In this document: positions 27,829 through 36,089 of the stretch, in pieces | Layout of the letters: each line of letters opens with the position of its first letter | Numbering within the stretch: position 1 is the first letter of the stretch | Translations under genes and position numbers: made by a program | Assembly: GCA_948530865.1 (NCBI GenBank) | Contig: CAOTKV010000008.1 | Span: 10,727 to 74,726, forward strand | Direction of reading: 5' to 3' | Source: an uncultured Clostridia bacterium | GTDB taxonomy: Bacteria > Bacillota > Clostridia > TANB77 > CAG-508 | DNA: 64,000 nucleotides | The notes under the pieces: model-generated | Database searches by the model: none | What the model was told of the DNA's origin: nothing | Seen by the model: only the letters and a program-made list of their open reading frames with translations

Positions 27829-28293
27829 CTACCAATTAAATATAGTTTTTGCAACAGCTATATCTTTTAAATCTATTTTTATTGTTGTGTTATCAACTTT
27901 TAATGTTATTCCATCTGTTTCATTAAAGTTTTCTAAAATACCTATAAGTTCTTTTTTCTTTTCTATTGGTTTAAAAAGTTTTACTGATATTTCTTTTCCT
28001 ATTTGAGCATTATAATGTTTGTTTTTACGTAAAATTCTTTCAATTCCTGGTGATGATACTTCTAAAAAGTATTGTTCTTTTATATAATCTGCCTCATCTA
28101 AAATATCATTGATATTATTATTTACATTTTCACAATCATTAATATCAATACCTTCAGGCTTATCAATTATTATTCTTAAATAATAATCTTTTCCTTCTTT
28201 TTCATACCTAACATCGTACAAATCATAACCTAAATTTTTAATAATAGGCTCTAAAAGTATTTCTACTTTATTTTCAATATTACCAGATGCCAA
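27829..28293 (-). CDS. rimP: ribosome maturation factor RimP
   Basis: 154 aa, normal length. RimP is needed for 30S assembly. The family blocks are YDVRYEKEGKDYYLRIIIDKPEGIDINDCENVN and YFLEVSSPGIERILRKNKHY. The start is TTG at 28293, fixed by GGAGGTGAAA just before it. It is the first gene of the operon running to nrnA and is preceded by a clear promoter and a leader hairpin. Confidence 0.95.
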   Translation of the reverse strand: MASGNIENKVEILLEPIIKNLGYDLYDVRYEKEGKDYYLRIIIDKPEGIDINDCENVNNNINDILDEADYIKEQYFLEVSSPGIERILRKNKHYNAQIGKEISVKLFKPIEKKKELIGILENFNETDGITLKVDNTTIKIDLKDIAVAKTIFNW

Positions 28294-28317
28294 AATTTCA
28301 CCTCCAAAACATTAGTA

Positions 28318-28342
28318 AAGAGTGGGATTAGTTCCCACTCTT
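28318..28342 (-). promoter_or_regulatory. leader hairpin of the rimP-nusA operon
   Basis: Minus strand: AAGAGTGGGA, short loop, TCCCACTCTT: a perfect stem in the 5' untranslated leader, 25 bases before the rimP start, followed by only TTTA. It could be an attenuator or a protein-binding site. The next base run is too short for a strong intrinsic terminator. Confidence 0.7.
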
Positions 28343-28367
28343 CTAGCACATTTATTAAGACACTATT

Positions 28368-28396
28368 ATTATACTATTTTTTTCCAATCATTGCAA
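28368..28396 (-). promoter_or_regulatory. promoter of the rimP-nusA-infB operon
   Basis: Minus strand: TTGCAA, exactly 17 bases, TATAAT. Confidence 0.85.
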
Positions 28397-28440
28397 GCTT
28401 TTTTTAAGTTTTTGCTCGACTTTTTTCGATATTATGTCAA

Positions 28441-28479
28441 AAAAGCAATGTCCCTAAAATTTCTAGGTACATTGCTTTT
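28441..28479 (-). terminator. terminator of ftsH
   Basis: Minus strand: AAAAGCAATGTACCTA pairs with TAGGGACATTGCTTTT (one mismatch), ending in T-run sequence 18 bases after the ftsH stop. It separates ftsH from the rimP promoter. Confidence 0.85.
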
Positions 28480-28497
28480 GGTTTTAAGACATTAACT

Positions 28498-30240
28498 TTA
28501 GAAGTTCTTTAATATGAATGCATTCACCTCTTCCTGAGAAAGATACTCTTTTTCGTAGAGTAATTTTGCTAATTTCAAAACTTGCTCTTTATGAGCGTCA
28601 ACTGTTCTTCTTGCAATTTCATAATTCTCTTTGCAAATTTTTTCTGCTTCTTCAATGCTTTTAACATCGATTCTTTGATTATACTCAGATTCAGAACCAA
28701 TCTTAGTAAGCAGGCTTCCATTCATAGAAAACCTTGTAACCATCCTGTGAGCAATTTGACTTGCCTTTTCAAGATCATTTGAAGCACCACTGGAAATATC
28801 TTCAAGTATGATTTCTTCTGCAACTCTTCCACCATACAAAACCTGCATTTGTGCAAGTAAATCTGACTTTCTAATATACTTATGTCCAGATTCATCAAAC
28901 ACATTATAACCGCCTGCATTTCCTCTTGGAACAATTGAAATTCCAAAATTTATTACATTAGGACGAACAACTTCTGAAACAACAGCATGCCCTGCCTCAT
29001 GAACAGCAGTAAGCCATTTTTCTTCATCAGTGATTGCAGAGTTCTTTTTCTTAAGCCCAACCAGAATTCTCGCAATTGCCTCATCGACATCATCAGACGA
29101 AATATACTGTTTGTGATTATTAACAGAATAAATTGCGGCTTCATTTAAAAGATTTTCCAGATCTGCTCCCGAAAAACCTACTGTTCTTTTTGCCACATCT
29201 GCCAATGATACATCACTCGATATTTTTTTATCCTGTGCATGAATTCTCAAGATTTTTTCTCTTGCAATAACATCAGGCATTGGAATAAAGACATGTCTAT
29301 CAAATCGACCTGGGCGAATAATTGCAGGATCCAAAATATCCATATGATTTGTTGCTGCAATTACTATAACGTTTTCATCTGTGCTGAATCCATCCATTTC
29401 AGCAAGTAACTGATTTAAAGTTTGCTCACTGTATGAATGTCCACTGTATCTGTTCTGTGCTACTGAATCAATTTCATCAATAAACACAATGCAAGGAGCA
29501 ACTTTTTTTGCCTCTGTGAACAGTTTTCTGATTCTTGAAGCACCTACCCCAACAAACTTTTCTTCAAAACTTGAACCATTTGCTTGAAAAAATGGAACAC
29601 CTGCTTCTCCAGCAATCGCTTTTGCAAGCAAAGTTTTTCCAGTACCAGGATCTCCATTCAAAAGAATACCTTTAGGAATTTTCGCTCCCATTTTTGTATA
29701 CTTTTCAGGATTCTTCAAAAAAGTCACAACCTCTTCAAGTTGTTCTTTTTCTTCATCGATACCAGCCACATCTGAAAACCTCACTTTAGAAGTTACAGGT
29801 TTTACAGTATAATCACTACCACCATTCATTTTCCTTATCATATAAGTGAAAAATCCGATGTATATCGATAAAGTTAACAGTTGCACAAGCAATGTAGAAC
29901 CTTTTGATGAAGCTTTAACTTCAAATTTAATTTGGTTACCATTTTCCTGTTCCGTTCTTAAAAGTTCTGCCAACTCTGTTAAGCTTGGTATTGCTGACAT
30001 TTTTTCATCTTCGTTTTTCATAACAATGTTAATATTTAACGTTTCTTCATGTGCAGTAATACTCTCAACCTGCTGTTCTTTGACAGCTGTGATTAATTCA
30101 TCATAGCTGATTCGCATTTCCTCTTCTTTGATTGCTTTTTCCCCTGAGCTTATAAGCACCAGTAATACTAAAGTTGAAACCATAAAATAGATTAAAAGTT
30201 TCCGATTACCATTAGAACCTTTGCTACTGTTTTTGTTCAT
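28498..30240 (-). CDS. ftsH: FtsH-type ATP-dependent zinc metalloprotease, GC-richer than neighbours
   Basis: 580 aa from the ATG at 30240 (MNKNSSKGSNGNRK), with AAAGGAAC upstream; a GTG two codons earlier is less well spaced. FtsH is a membrane AAA+ protease for quality control. Two N-terminal membrane helices (about 17-36 and 118-136) flank the external domain. The AAA core shows GDPGTGKTLLAKAIAG, pore loop FVG, VFIDEID and the arginine fingers in IIRPGRFDRH. The peptidase has HEAGHAV and the third ligand in GASNDLE. Codon use is clearly richer in G+C, including one CGG arginine (GNRK), unlike adjacent genes. It is probably an acquired copy. Confidence 0.93.
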   Translation of the reverse strand: MNKNSSKGSNGNRKLLIYFMVSTLVLLVLISSGEKAIKEEEMRISYDELITAVKEQQVESITAHEETLNINIVMKNEDEKMSAIPSLTELAELLRTEQENGNQIKFEVKASSKGSTLLVQLLTLSIYIGFFTYMIRKMNGGSDYTVKPVTSKVRFSDVAGIDEEKEQLEEVVTFLKNPEKYTKMGAKIPKGILLNGDPGTGKTLLAKAIAGEAGVPFFQANGSSFEEKFVGVGASRIRKLFTEAKKVAPCIVFIDEIDSVAQNRYSGHSYSEQTLNQLLAEMDGFSTDENVIVIAATNHMDILDPAIIRPGRFDRHVFIPMPDVIAREKILRIHAQDKKISSDVSLADVAKRTVGFSGADLENLLNEAAIYSVNNHKQYISSDDVDEAIARILVGLKKKNSAITDEEKWLTAVHEAGHAVVSEVVRPNVINFGISIVPRGNAGGYNVFDESGHKYIRKSDLLAQMQVLYGGRVAEEIILEDISSGASNDLEKASQIAHRMVTRFSMNGSLLTKIGSESEYNQRIDVKSIEEAEKICKENYEIARRTVDAHKEQVLKLAKLLYEKEYLSQEEVNAFILKNF

Positions 30241-30318
30241 ATGCACGTTCCTTTCTTAAGTTAATTCTCTTATAGAAAATGAAGTCATCTCCTATAAATT
30301 TAATTAGTATCGCACAAT

Positions 30319-30347
30319 ATTTTATCATAGATTAACATAATTTTCAA
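30319..30347 (-). promoter_or_regulatory. promoter of ftsH
   Basis: Minus strand: TTGAAA, exactly 17 bases, TAAAAT, about 80 bases before the ATG. The long leader has no clear fold. Confidence 0.75.
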
Positions 30348-30847
30348 GGATAGAAGAAATTATTATTTATATGAGTAATTTTAGTTGTATAACTTATATT
30401 TTTATATAATACATTTTCTTCTTTCAAAGTTCTCGGTAATCCGTCATATTTTAAAGTAGAATTAAATTTTTAAAGAAAACAGCGCCCTCAAAAAAATTTG
30501 AGATTCCCTATTTTCTTTAAAAATATTCTACTAATAAAATACTCTGTTTACATTCGAACTTTTCTTTCAGAAAATTATTATATAAAAATATTAAGTGCCA
30601 AAGTTAAAATTACTACAATAAATAAAATTTCTAACAGCCTAGAATACAAGTGACTGCTGAAAATTATGTCTTAGGCTATTTGAAATTGTTATTTGGTGAG
30701 TAAATTTTTTGCACACATTCATTAAAGCTTTTTAGAATTATCTACAAAGCATAATTAAAAGTCGTTAAAAATTTACTCACTCAAATAGCAATTTACTTTA
30801 AAATATGTTATAATCTATTTTATGTAAAATTGAAAGGAAATTTATTT
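30348..30847. other. non-coding region between ftsH and the U32 peptidase
   Basis: About 500 bases without a credible gene on either strand. It holds a nested hairpin at 30472-30518 (outer AAAGAAAA / TTTTCTTT, inner CTCAAA / TTTGAG, with an asymmetric internal loop). A small inverted pair AGCCTAGA / TCTTAGGCT lies near 30637-30677, and a long inverted repeat at 30683-30794. A possible promoter for the U32 gene (TAGCAA, 17 bases, TATAAT near 30807-30812) overlaps the end of that repeat. A small RNA gene or a MITE-like relic are both possible. I recognise no known RNA family. Confidence 0.6.
30683..30794. repeat. long near-perfect inverted repeat (27-bp stem)
   Basis: The left arm 30683-30709 (AAATTGTTATTTG then GTGAGTAAATTTTT) pairs with 30767-30794, allowing one T-G wobble and one bulged base, around a 57-base loop. 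The right arm reaches the presumed -35 box of the downstream gene. Confidence 0.85.
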
Positions 30848-33268
30848 ATGAACAAACCAGAACTTTTATCTCCAGTAGGAGATTTCGAATGTTTAAAAGC
30901 AGCTGTACAAAATGGCGCTAATAGTGTTTATCTTGGTGCATCTTCTTTTAATGCTCGTGCAAGAGCAACTAATTTTGGAAATGAAGAATTATTAGAAGCC
31001 ATTAAATATGCTAAGTTAAGAAATGTTTCAGTACATCTAACTTTAAACACATTAATAAAAAATGAAGAATTTGAAAATGCAGTTAATCTTGCAATTGATG
31101 CTTATAATTTAGGTGTAGATGCAATAATTGTTCAAGATTTAGGACTAGCAACATATCTTTTAAAAAACTATCCTGAAATTCCACTACATGCAAGCACTCA
31201 AATGACTGTCCACAATTTAGATGGTGTTAAACAATTAGAAAATTTAGGATTTTCTAGAGTTGTATTATCAAGAGAATTATCATTAAATGAAATTGAATAT
31301 ATCAGAAAAAACACCTCTACTGAACTCGAAGTTTTTATTCATGGTGCACTTTGTATTTCATATTCTGGTCAATGTTTATTATCTAGTACAATTGGTGGTC
31401 GTTCTGGAAATCGTGGTCTATGTGCTCAACCTTGCAGATTACCTTACGAATTAATTGAAAATGAAAAAACAATTGATAAAGGTTATTTAATGAGTCCTCG
31501 TGATAATTGTGCTTTAGAATTTTTGCCTGAACTTATAAAATTAGGTATTGATTCATTTAAAATAGAAGGTCGTATGAAAACACCTTATTATGTTGGTGTT
31601 GTTACAAGAATATACAGAAAATATATTGATTTAGTATTAGAAAATATTGATTTAGATAATACCACTTTAAAAAATATGATTCAAAATAAATTAAATGAAA
31701 AAAATCCTGATACAGGTCTTACAGATAAAGAAGAACTTGCTCAAGTTTTTAATAGAGGTGGATTCTCTACTGGGCATTTTAAACCTTCTCCTAATAAAGA
31801 TTTAATTTTCAAAGAAAAACCAAACAATATGGGATTTTATATTGGAACTATTTCACACATAAATGAAAATAAAGGACACTTAAAAATCAAATTAGAAAAT
31901 ACTTTATCTATTGGAGATAAAATATCAATAAATAATGAAAGTTATACAGTTTCTGAGCTTATGATTGATAACAAAAATTTCGAGACTTTAGAAAAAGGGA
32001 AATTAGCAAAAATTGGTCGTATGAAAGGTAAAATTTCTGTTGGCTCAAAAGTTTATAGAATTGAAACAGCAAAATTAAATAAATCTATCTCTCCTACTTT
32101 CAAAGAAGATAAAAACTTTAGAAAAGTAAAACTAAATGGAGAAATTATTGTAAAGAGAAACACTCCAATCTCTTTTAATATATGGTCTGATGAAGGTTTT
32201 TATAATGGATTATCATTTTCTGTAACATCTACAATAATTCCAGAACCTGCTTTAAATAGACCTATTTCTAAAGGAAAAATATTTGAACAACTTTCAAAAA
32301 CTGGTTCTACTGAATTCGAATTTGAAAATATTAATATAATATTAGATGATGGTTTATTTATTCCGAAAATAAGTATATTAAATGATTTAAGAAGAAGTGC
32401 TTTAGAAGGACTAGAAAAACTTGTTATAAAAGAACATACTCACAATATAAAAAACACACAAATTAATACTACTTCTTTGCTTGAAGATAGTAGCTTAAAT
32501 AATAATAAATCTATATCACTTCTATTAAATATTGTTGATAAAAATATAGATTATTCAAGCTTGCAAAATATTGATAAATTGTATATTCCTTTAAAATATT
32601 TTATAAATGAAAATTCGCAAATATCTAATTTATGTAATACTTTCCCTGTTTTTGTTTATATGCCACATGTTTTAAAAGACAGTATAAATATAAACTTTGA
32701 AAAATTAGTAAGCAACTTTAATATTAAAGGTTTTGTAATTTCTCATATTTCTCAAATTGAAAAAGTATCTAAATTTAATTTAGAATTAATTGGAAACTTT
32801 AATTTGAACATATATAACAGCTTTTCAATAAATGAACTTAATAAATTAAAATTATCAACTGTAACTATTTCTCCAGAACTTGATAAATTTGATACAAATA
32901 ATCTCCAATCAAATTCAAAATCAGAAGTTATAGTTTATGGAAAACTACCTGTTATGACAAATAATTATTGCTATCTTGGAAAATCTAATAAGTGCTATAA
33001 AGAATGTGATAAAAGGTGCTTAAGTAATAATAGATATTCTTTAAAAGATAGAATAAATTTTGAATTTAGAATTGTTCCAGATAATCTTCAAACTATAACA
33101 ACAATTTATAATAGCAAGATATTGTCTGTTAAACCTAGCGAATTTAATACTAATAGTTTTCGTATTGATATTCTTGATGAAGATTTTGAAGAAATCCAAA
33201 ATATTATTAATACTGTAAAATCTAATAATCGTTTTGAGGGAAAAGAATTTACTAATGGGAATTATTAA
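30848..33268 (+). CDS. peptidase U32 family protein (RlhA/YegQ-like)
   Basis: 806 aa from the ATG at 30848, with AAAGGAAA before it; an in-frame TTG six codons upstream overlaps that site. The N-terminal U32 domain is a barrel with NKPELLSPVGDFECLKAAVQNGANSVYLGAS, HASTQMTVHN and the signature EVFIHGALCISYSGQCLLSS, and GNRGLCAQPCRLPY. A C-terminal DUF3656-like region follows, with a Cys-rich patch (CYLGKSNKCYKECDKRC). In E. coli the relative RlhA makes 5-hydroxycytidine in 23S rRNA, while others were described as collagenases. RNA hydroxylation is the more likely role. It is one of few plus-strand genes and stands alone. Confidence 0.9.
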   Translation: MNKPELLSPVGDFECLKAAVQNGANSVYLGASSFNARARATNFGNEELLEAIKYAKLRNVSVHLTLNTLIKNEEFENAVNLAIDAYNLGVDAIIVQDLGLATYLLKNYPEIPLHASTQMTVHNLDGVKQLENLGFSRVVLSRELSLNEIEYIRKNTSTELEVFIHGALCISYSGQCLLSSTIGGRSGNRGLCAQPCRLPYELIENEKTIDKGYLMSPRDNCALEFLPELIKLGIDSFKIEGRMKTPYYVGVVTRIYRKYIDLVLENIDLDNTTLKNMIQNKLNEKNPDTGLTDKEELAQVFNRGGFSTGHFKPSPNKDLIFKEKPNNMGFYIGTISHINENKGHLKIKLENTLSIGDKISINNESYTVSELMIDNKNFETLEKGKLAKIGRMKGKISVGSKVYRIETAKLNKSISPTFKEDKNFRKVKLNGEIIVKRNTPISFNIWSDEGFYNGLSFSVTSTIIPEPALNRPISKGKIFEQLSKTGSTEFEFENINIILDDGLFIPKISILNDLRRSALEGLEKLVIKEHTHNIKNTQINTTSLLEDSSLNNNKSISLLLNIVDKNIDYSSLQNIDKLYIPLKYFINENSQISNLCNTFPVFVYMPHVLKDSININFEKLVSNFNIKGFVISHISQIEKVSKFNLELIGNFNLNIYNSFSINELNKLKLSTVTISPELDKFDTNNLQSNSKSEVIVYGKLPVMTNNYCYLGKSNKCYKECDKRCLSNNRYSLKDRINFEFRIVPDNLQTITTIYNSKILSVKPSEFNTNSFRIDILDEDFEEIQNIINTVKSNNRFEGKEFTNGNY

Positions 33269-33386
33269 AAAATTAATTTTAATAGTTATTTCGAATTGAC
33301 ATCATTTTAGTAAAATGCTAATATTATATAAACTTAAATATATTTATTAAATTATAAATTTTTAAAACTAAGGAGGTAAATATATT

Positions 33387-33518
33387 ATGGATGAATTAAC
33401 AAACTTTCAAAATAATATTATAGAAAATCTACTAAAAGCAGAGGACGATATAAAGTATGGAAAAGTAAGAAGTTCTGAAGATGTTTTTAAAGAATGGAAA
33501 GAAAAATACAACATATAA
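33387..33518 (+). CDS. very short antitoxin-like protein (43 aa)
   Basis: AGGAGG ten bases before the ATG at 33387 supports translation. The product begins MDELTNFQNNIIENLLKA and ends SSEDVFKEWKEKYNI. This resembles the C-terminal, toxin-wrapping part of RelB/Phd-type antitoxins (a helix, a short strand around KYGKVRSSEDV, a helix). It has no separate DNA-binding domain. It overlaps the toxin-like gene by 38 bases in another frame, the usual coupling of such pairs. It is short enough to be missed by gene finders. Confidence 0.7.
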   Translation: MDELTNFQNNIIENLLKAEDDIKYGKVRSSEDVFKEWKEKYNI

Positions 33519-33822
33519 AATACATTTTTTAGAAAATTCTTTAGAAGAAATTGATGAAATATTTATATATATTTCTGAAACATTAAAATCTCAAAACGCT
33601 TCCAAACTTTTTGTTAAAAAAATCATTTCTAAAACAGAAATCTTATCAAGATTTCCTAAAATATATTCACCAATAAGTAAATATGATAAATTAAAAAGAG
33701 AATATAGAAAAATCGTAATTGATAACTATATTCTCTTATATACAATAGATGAGAAAGAAAAAATTGTATATATTTCTCATGTATTTTATAGTAGAAAAAA
33801 TTACTTAAATGGTTTAATTTAA
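33481..33822 (+). CDS. RelE/ParE-family toxin
   Basis: 113 aa. After a short leader (MFLKNGKKNTT) it matches the ParE/RelE fold: YKIHFLENSLEEIDEIFIYISE, then ILSRFPKIYSPIS and the C-terminal strand block REYRKIVIDNYILLYTIDEKEKIVYISHVFYSRKNYL. Family members cleave mRNA on the ribosome or poison gyrase; which applies cannot be told. The only in-frame ATG lies inside the antitoxin gene. Together they form a compact toxin-antitoxin pair between the U32 gene and the ECF cluster, with AT-rich codon use. Confidence 0.82.
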   Translation: MFLKNGKKNTTYKIHFLENSLEEIDEIFIYISETLKSQNASKLFVKKIISKTEILSRFPKIYSPISKYDKLKREYRKIVIDNYILLYTIDEKEKIVYISHVFYSRKNYLNGLI

Positions 33823-33907
33823 TTTCAAAATTCATAGGCTGTTCTAGTCAAGTATTTCAGCAATATATTTTTTATTTTAATTTAATAAATATATTAAGTC
33901 TTATATT

Positions 33908-34612
33908 TTATTCCTCAACCATTTCCCTATAATCTATAACCACGCTTCCAACTGTATTTGGTCTTTTTACATCTTCATCTGTTACACAATCAAATTCTAC
34001 TTCTATAACATTTGGTATTTTTACAAGCAGTCCAGCAAATCCATAATAGAAAAGTTCTTGTCCAACTATTATTCCTGTTTCTTTATCTATATAGTATTTA
34101 TCATAATTTTTTGTATTATATGTTTCTGTGAGCTTTATTACAATTGTTTTTCTTCCGTTTATATCTTTTTCACCTAAATATTCAAAAGCATACTTATTTT
34201 CATCTGTTATATTATAATATGATATCCCATGCTTTTGTGACATTTTTAAGTATCTATCTTGTCCAAAATCTTTTGCACTACTAATATAGACTAATGGATA
34301 TGAAAAAATATCAATTCTTTCATCTGTATTATAATTTATATATTCATGACATTTATCTTTAGCTACTTTTTTAATTACATTATCCTTTACAAAAACATTG
34401 CCTGTTTGCTCAGTAAATATGCTTAGGTTTTTAGTGGTTAATACATAATTATTATAATCTTTTTCTACTAAATTAATCACTTCTTCTCTGCTCATTTCAT
34501 TACTTCTATCTAAGTTGTTATCAATTCTTATTGCTATTTCATAACCTACTACAAGAGCTAACAATAAAAGTAAAATCGTAATAATTATAATAATAATTTT
34601 TTTAATTTTCAT
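33908..34612 (-). CDS. membrane-anchored protein, LolA-like, third gene of ECF operon
   Basis: 234 aa. One N-terminal membrane helix (KKIIIIIITILLLLLALVVGYEIAI) is followed by an external domain with ...YYDKYYIDKETGIIVGQ-type strands (EYLGEKDINGRKTIVIKLTE; KYYIDKETGIIVGQELF). This resembles the LolA/RseB-like fold found in sensor proteins linked to ECF anti-sigma factors. It lies 20 bases after the anti-sigma gene. The fold call rests on pattern only. A related protein is encoded at 36090-36798. Confidence 0.7.
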   Translation of the reverse strand: MKIKKIIIIIITILLLLLALVVGYEIAIRIDNNLDRSNEMSREEVINLVEKDYNNYVLTTKNLSIFTEQTGNVFVKDNVIKKVAKDKCHEYINYNTDERIDIFSYPLVYISSAKDFGQDRYLKMSQKHGISYYNITDENKYAFEYLGEKDINGRKTIVIKLTETYNTKNYDKYYIDKETGIIVGQELFYYGFAGLLVKIPNVIEVEFDCVTDEDVKRPNTVGSVVIDYREMVEE

Positions 34613-34632
34613 ATTTATTCCCTCCTTTTACC

Positions 34633-35511
34633 TTATTGCTCTACAATTCTATATTCATTTATATTTTCTTTTTCTAGCCAACTATCTAATATATTACCAG
34701 AAGTATTATAAGTTATATTTACAGTTCCTTCTTCTAAAAATTTATTTCCTATATACTGTGGATATCTTATAATCATTTTTACAATCAATCCATTACTTAC
34801 ATAAATATTGCATCTTCCAAAATTCTCTAATTCTATATCTGTAATATAATATTTTCCATCTTCTTTATTTACTTTAGATTTAAATATGTTTCTAATAAAA
34901 AGTAATTTGTTCTCTGGTATTGTGAAACAGAAATCTTTTATATTAAGTGGAATTATTCCATCTTTTTCGCAATTTAATACTGCTGTTTTTTCTCCATTAT
35001 TATCTTCTATATAATAATCTGAAATCTCACTATTTCCATTATTAAATTCTTCAATTATTTTTTTACCATAAAATATTGATACAAATTCCAAGTCTCGTGT
35101 ATATTTTCCATTTTTAGTAATAAAATGATTATTCCAAACTTGGTTGTCAGAACTTACAGAACAACTTAATGAGTATTCAGTTAAATCTTTATACTCATTT
35201 GCTCTATTTGCTAAATCTAGCATTATTATTGTTTTTCTTCCTAATGTTAGAATATAAAAAATTATAATAACAAGCAAAATTAATTTTAATATTCTCATTT
35301 TTTTATTATATTTTTTGATAAAATTTATAATTTTCTTTTCTTTTTGATTATTATCTATTTTCAAATCTTTTTTCATATTTTCAAGAACTGTTTTACAATC
35401 TTCACACTCTTTAATATGATTTTCAATAAATTCATTTGATTCTTTAGTTGTTAAGTTATCTATATAATTTGGTAATAAGTCTTGAACAATTTTACAATCT
35501 TTTTTATTCAT
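34633..35511 (-). CDS. anti-sigma factor with zinc-finger domain
   Basis: 292 aa. The cytosolic N-terminus has the ZAS-type pattern: CKIVQDLLPNYIDNLTTKE, then HIKECEDCK (His-x3-Cys-x2-Cys). One membrane helix follows (ILKLILLVIIIFYILTLG, about residues 74-92), then an external sensor-like domain of about 190 residues. Its start overlaps the end of the ECF sigma gene by eight bases, the usual coupled arrangement. It should bind and inhibit that sigma factor until an envelope signal releases it. Confidence 0.88.
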   Translation of the reverse strand: MNKKDCKIVQDLLPNYIDNLTTKESNEFIENHIKECEDCKTVLENMKKDLKIDNNQKEKKIINFIKKYNKKMRILKLILLVIIIFYILTLGRKTIIMLDLANRANEYKDLTEYSLSCSVSSDNQVWNNHFITKNGKYTRDLEFVSIFYGKKIIEEFNNGNSEISDYYIEDNNGEKTAVLNCEKDGIIPLNIKDFCFTIPENKLLFIRNIFKSKVNKEDGKYYITDIELENFGRCNIYVSNGLIVKMIIRYPQYIGNKFLEEGTVNITYNTSGNILDSWLEKENINEYRIVEQ

Positions 35512-35992
35512 CCTCTTCTACCTCCCTCATTTTGTTTTTTCCTCTATAAAATGTAACTCTAGCCCAGTTTTCGGTTTTATTTAAAATACTTCCAATTTCT
35601 TTAAAACTCAGTTCACCAGTAATTCTTAAATAAATTACTTCTCGGGTTAAATCATCTAGTTTTTGCATCTTCTGATATAAACTTATTTTCTTTTCATTTG
35701 AAACAATCATTTCTTCTAAATTTTCACTAGATGCTATAAATCCTAATTCTTCTTCACTTGCTTTACTAAACTTCTTTTCCTTTTTTAGTTCATCATACCA
35801 CAAATATTTAGCTATCTGGCATAACCAAACTGAAATTTTGCACTTACCTTTAAAAGAATCGATTTTTTGTACTGCTCTATAAAATGTCTCTTGAGTAAGT
35901 TCTTCTGCTAAATCGCTGTTATGAGTTAAGCAAAAAAGATATTTATATACTGTTTCAAAACATTCTTCGTATATTTTTTCTATATCTTGCAT
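35504..35992 (-). CDS. ECF-family RNA polymerase sigma factor
   Basis: 162 aa. Region 2 is CFETVYKYLFCLTHNSDLAEELTQETFYRAVQKIDSF, with VWLCQIAKYLWYDELKKEKK. Region 4 is LDDLTREVIYLRITGELSFKEIGSILNKTENWARVTFYRGKNKM. The anti-sigma gene overlaps its end. Upstream on the minus strand, GTAAC followed 16 bases later by GTCT resembles an ECF-type promoter, which would fit autoregulation (inference). AAAGGAG precedes the ATG. Confidence 0.93.
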   Translation of the reverse strand: MQDIEKIYEECFETVYKYLFCLTHNSDLAEELTQETFYRAVQKIDSFKGKCKISVWLCQIAKYLWYDELKKEKKFSKASEEELGFIASSENLEEMIVSNEKKISLYQKMQKLDDLTREVIYLRITGELSFKEIGSILNKTENWARVTFYRGKNKMREVEEDE

Positions 35993-36042
35993 TTTTTTCT
36001 CCTTTATAATAAGACTAAAAATTGCAAATTTCGTTACAAAAA

Positions 36043-36083
36043 AAGTAAAGAATTGTTATAATTTTATATAACATTCTTTACTT
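36043..36083 (-). terminator. terminator after the LolA-like gene
   Basis: Minus strand: AAGTAAAGAATGTTATA can pair with TATAACAATTCTTTACTT (one bulge), followed by TTTTTG, directly after the stop at 36090. Confidence 0.85.
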
Positions 36084-36089
36084 AAACTA

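Noticed and set aside
30472..30518. 6S RNA or a known riboswitch
   Set aside because: The hairpin has an internal loop but does not match a 6S RNA or any riboswitch core that I know; left as an unassigned structure.
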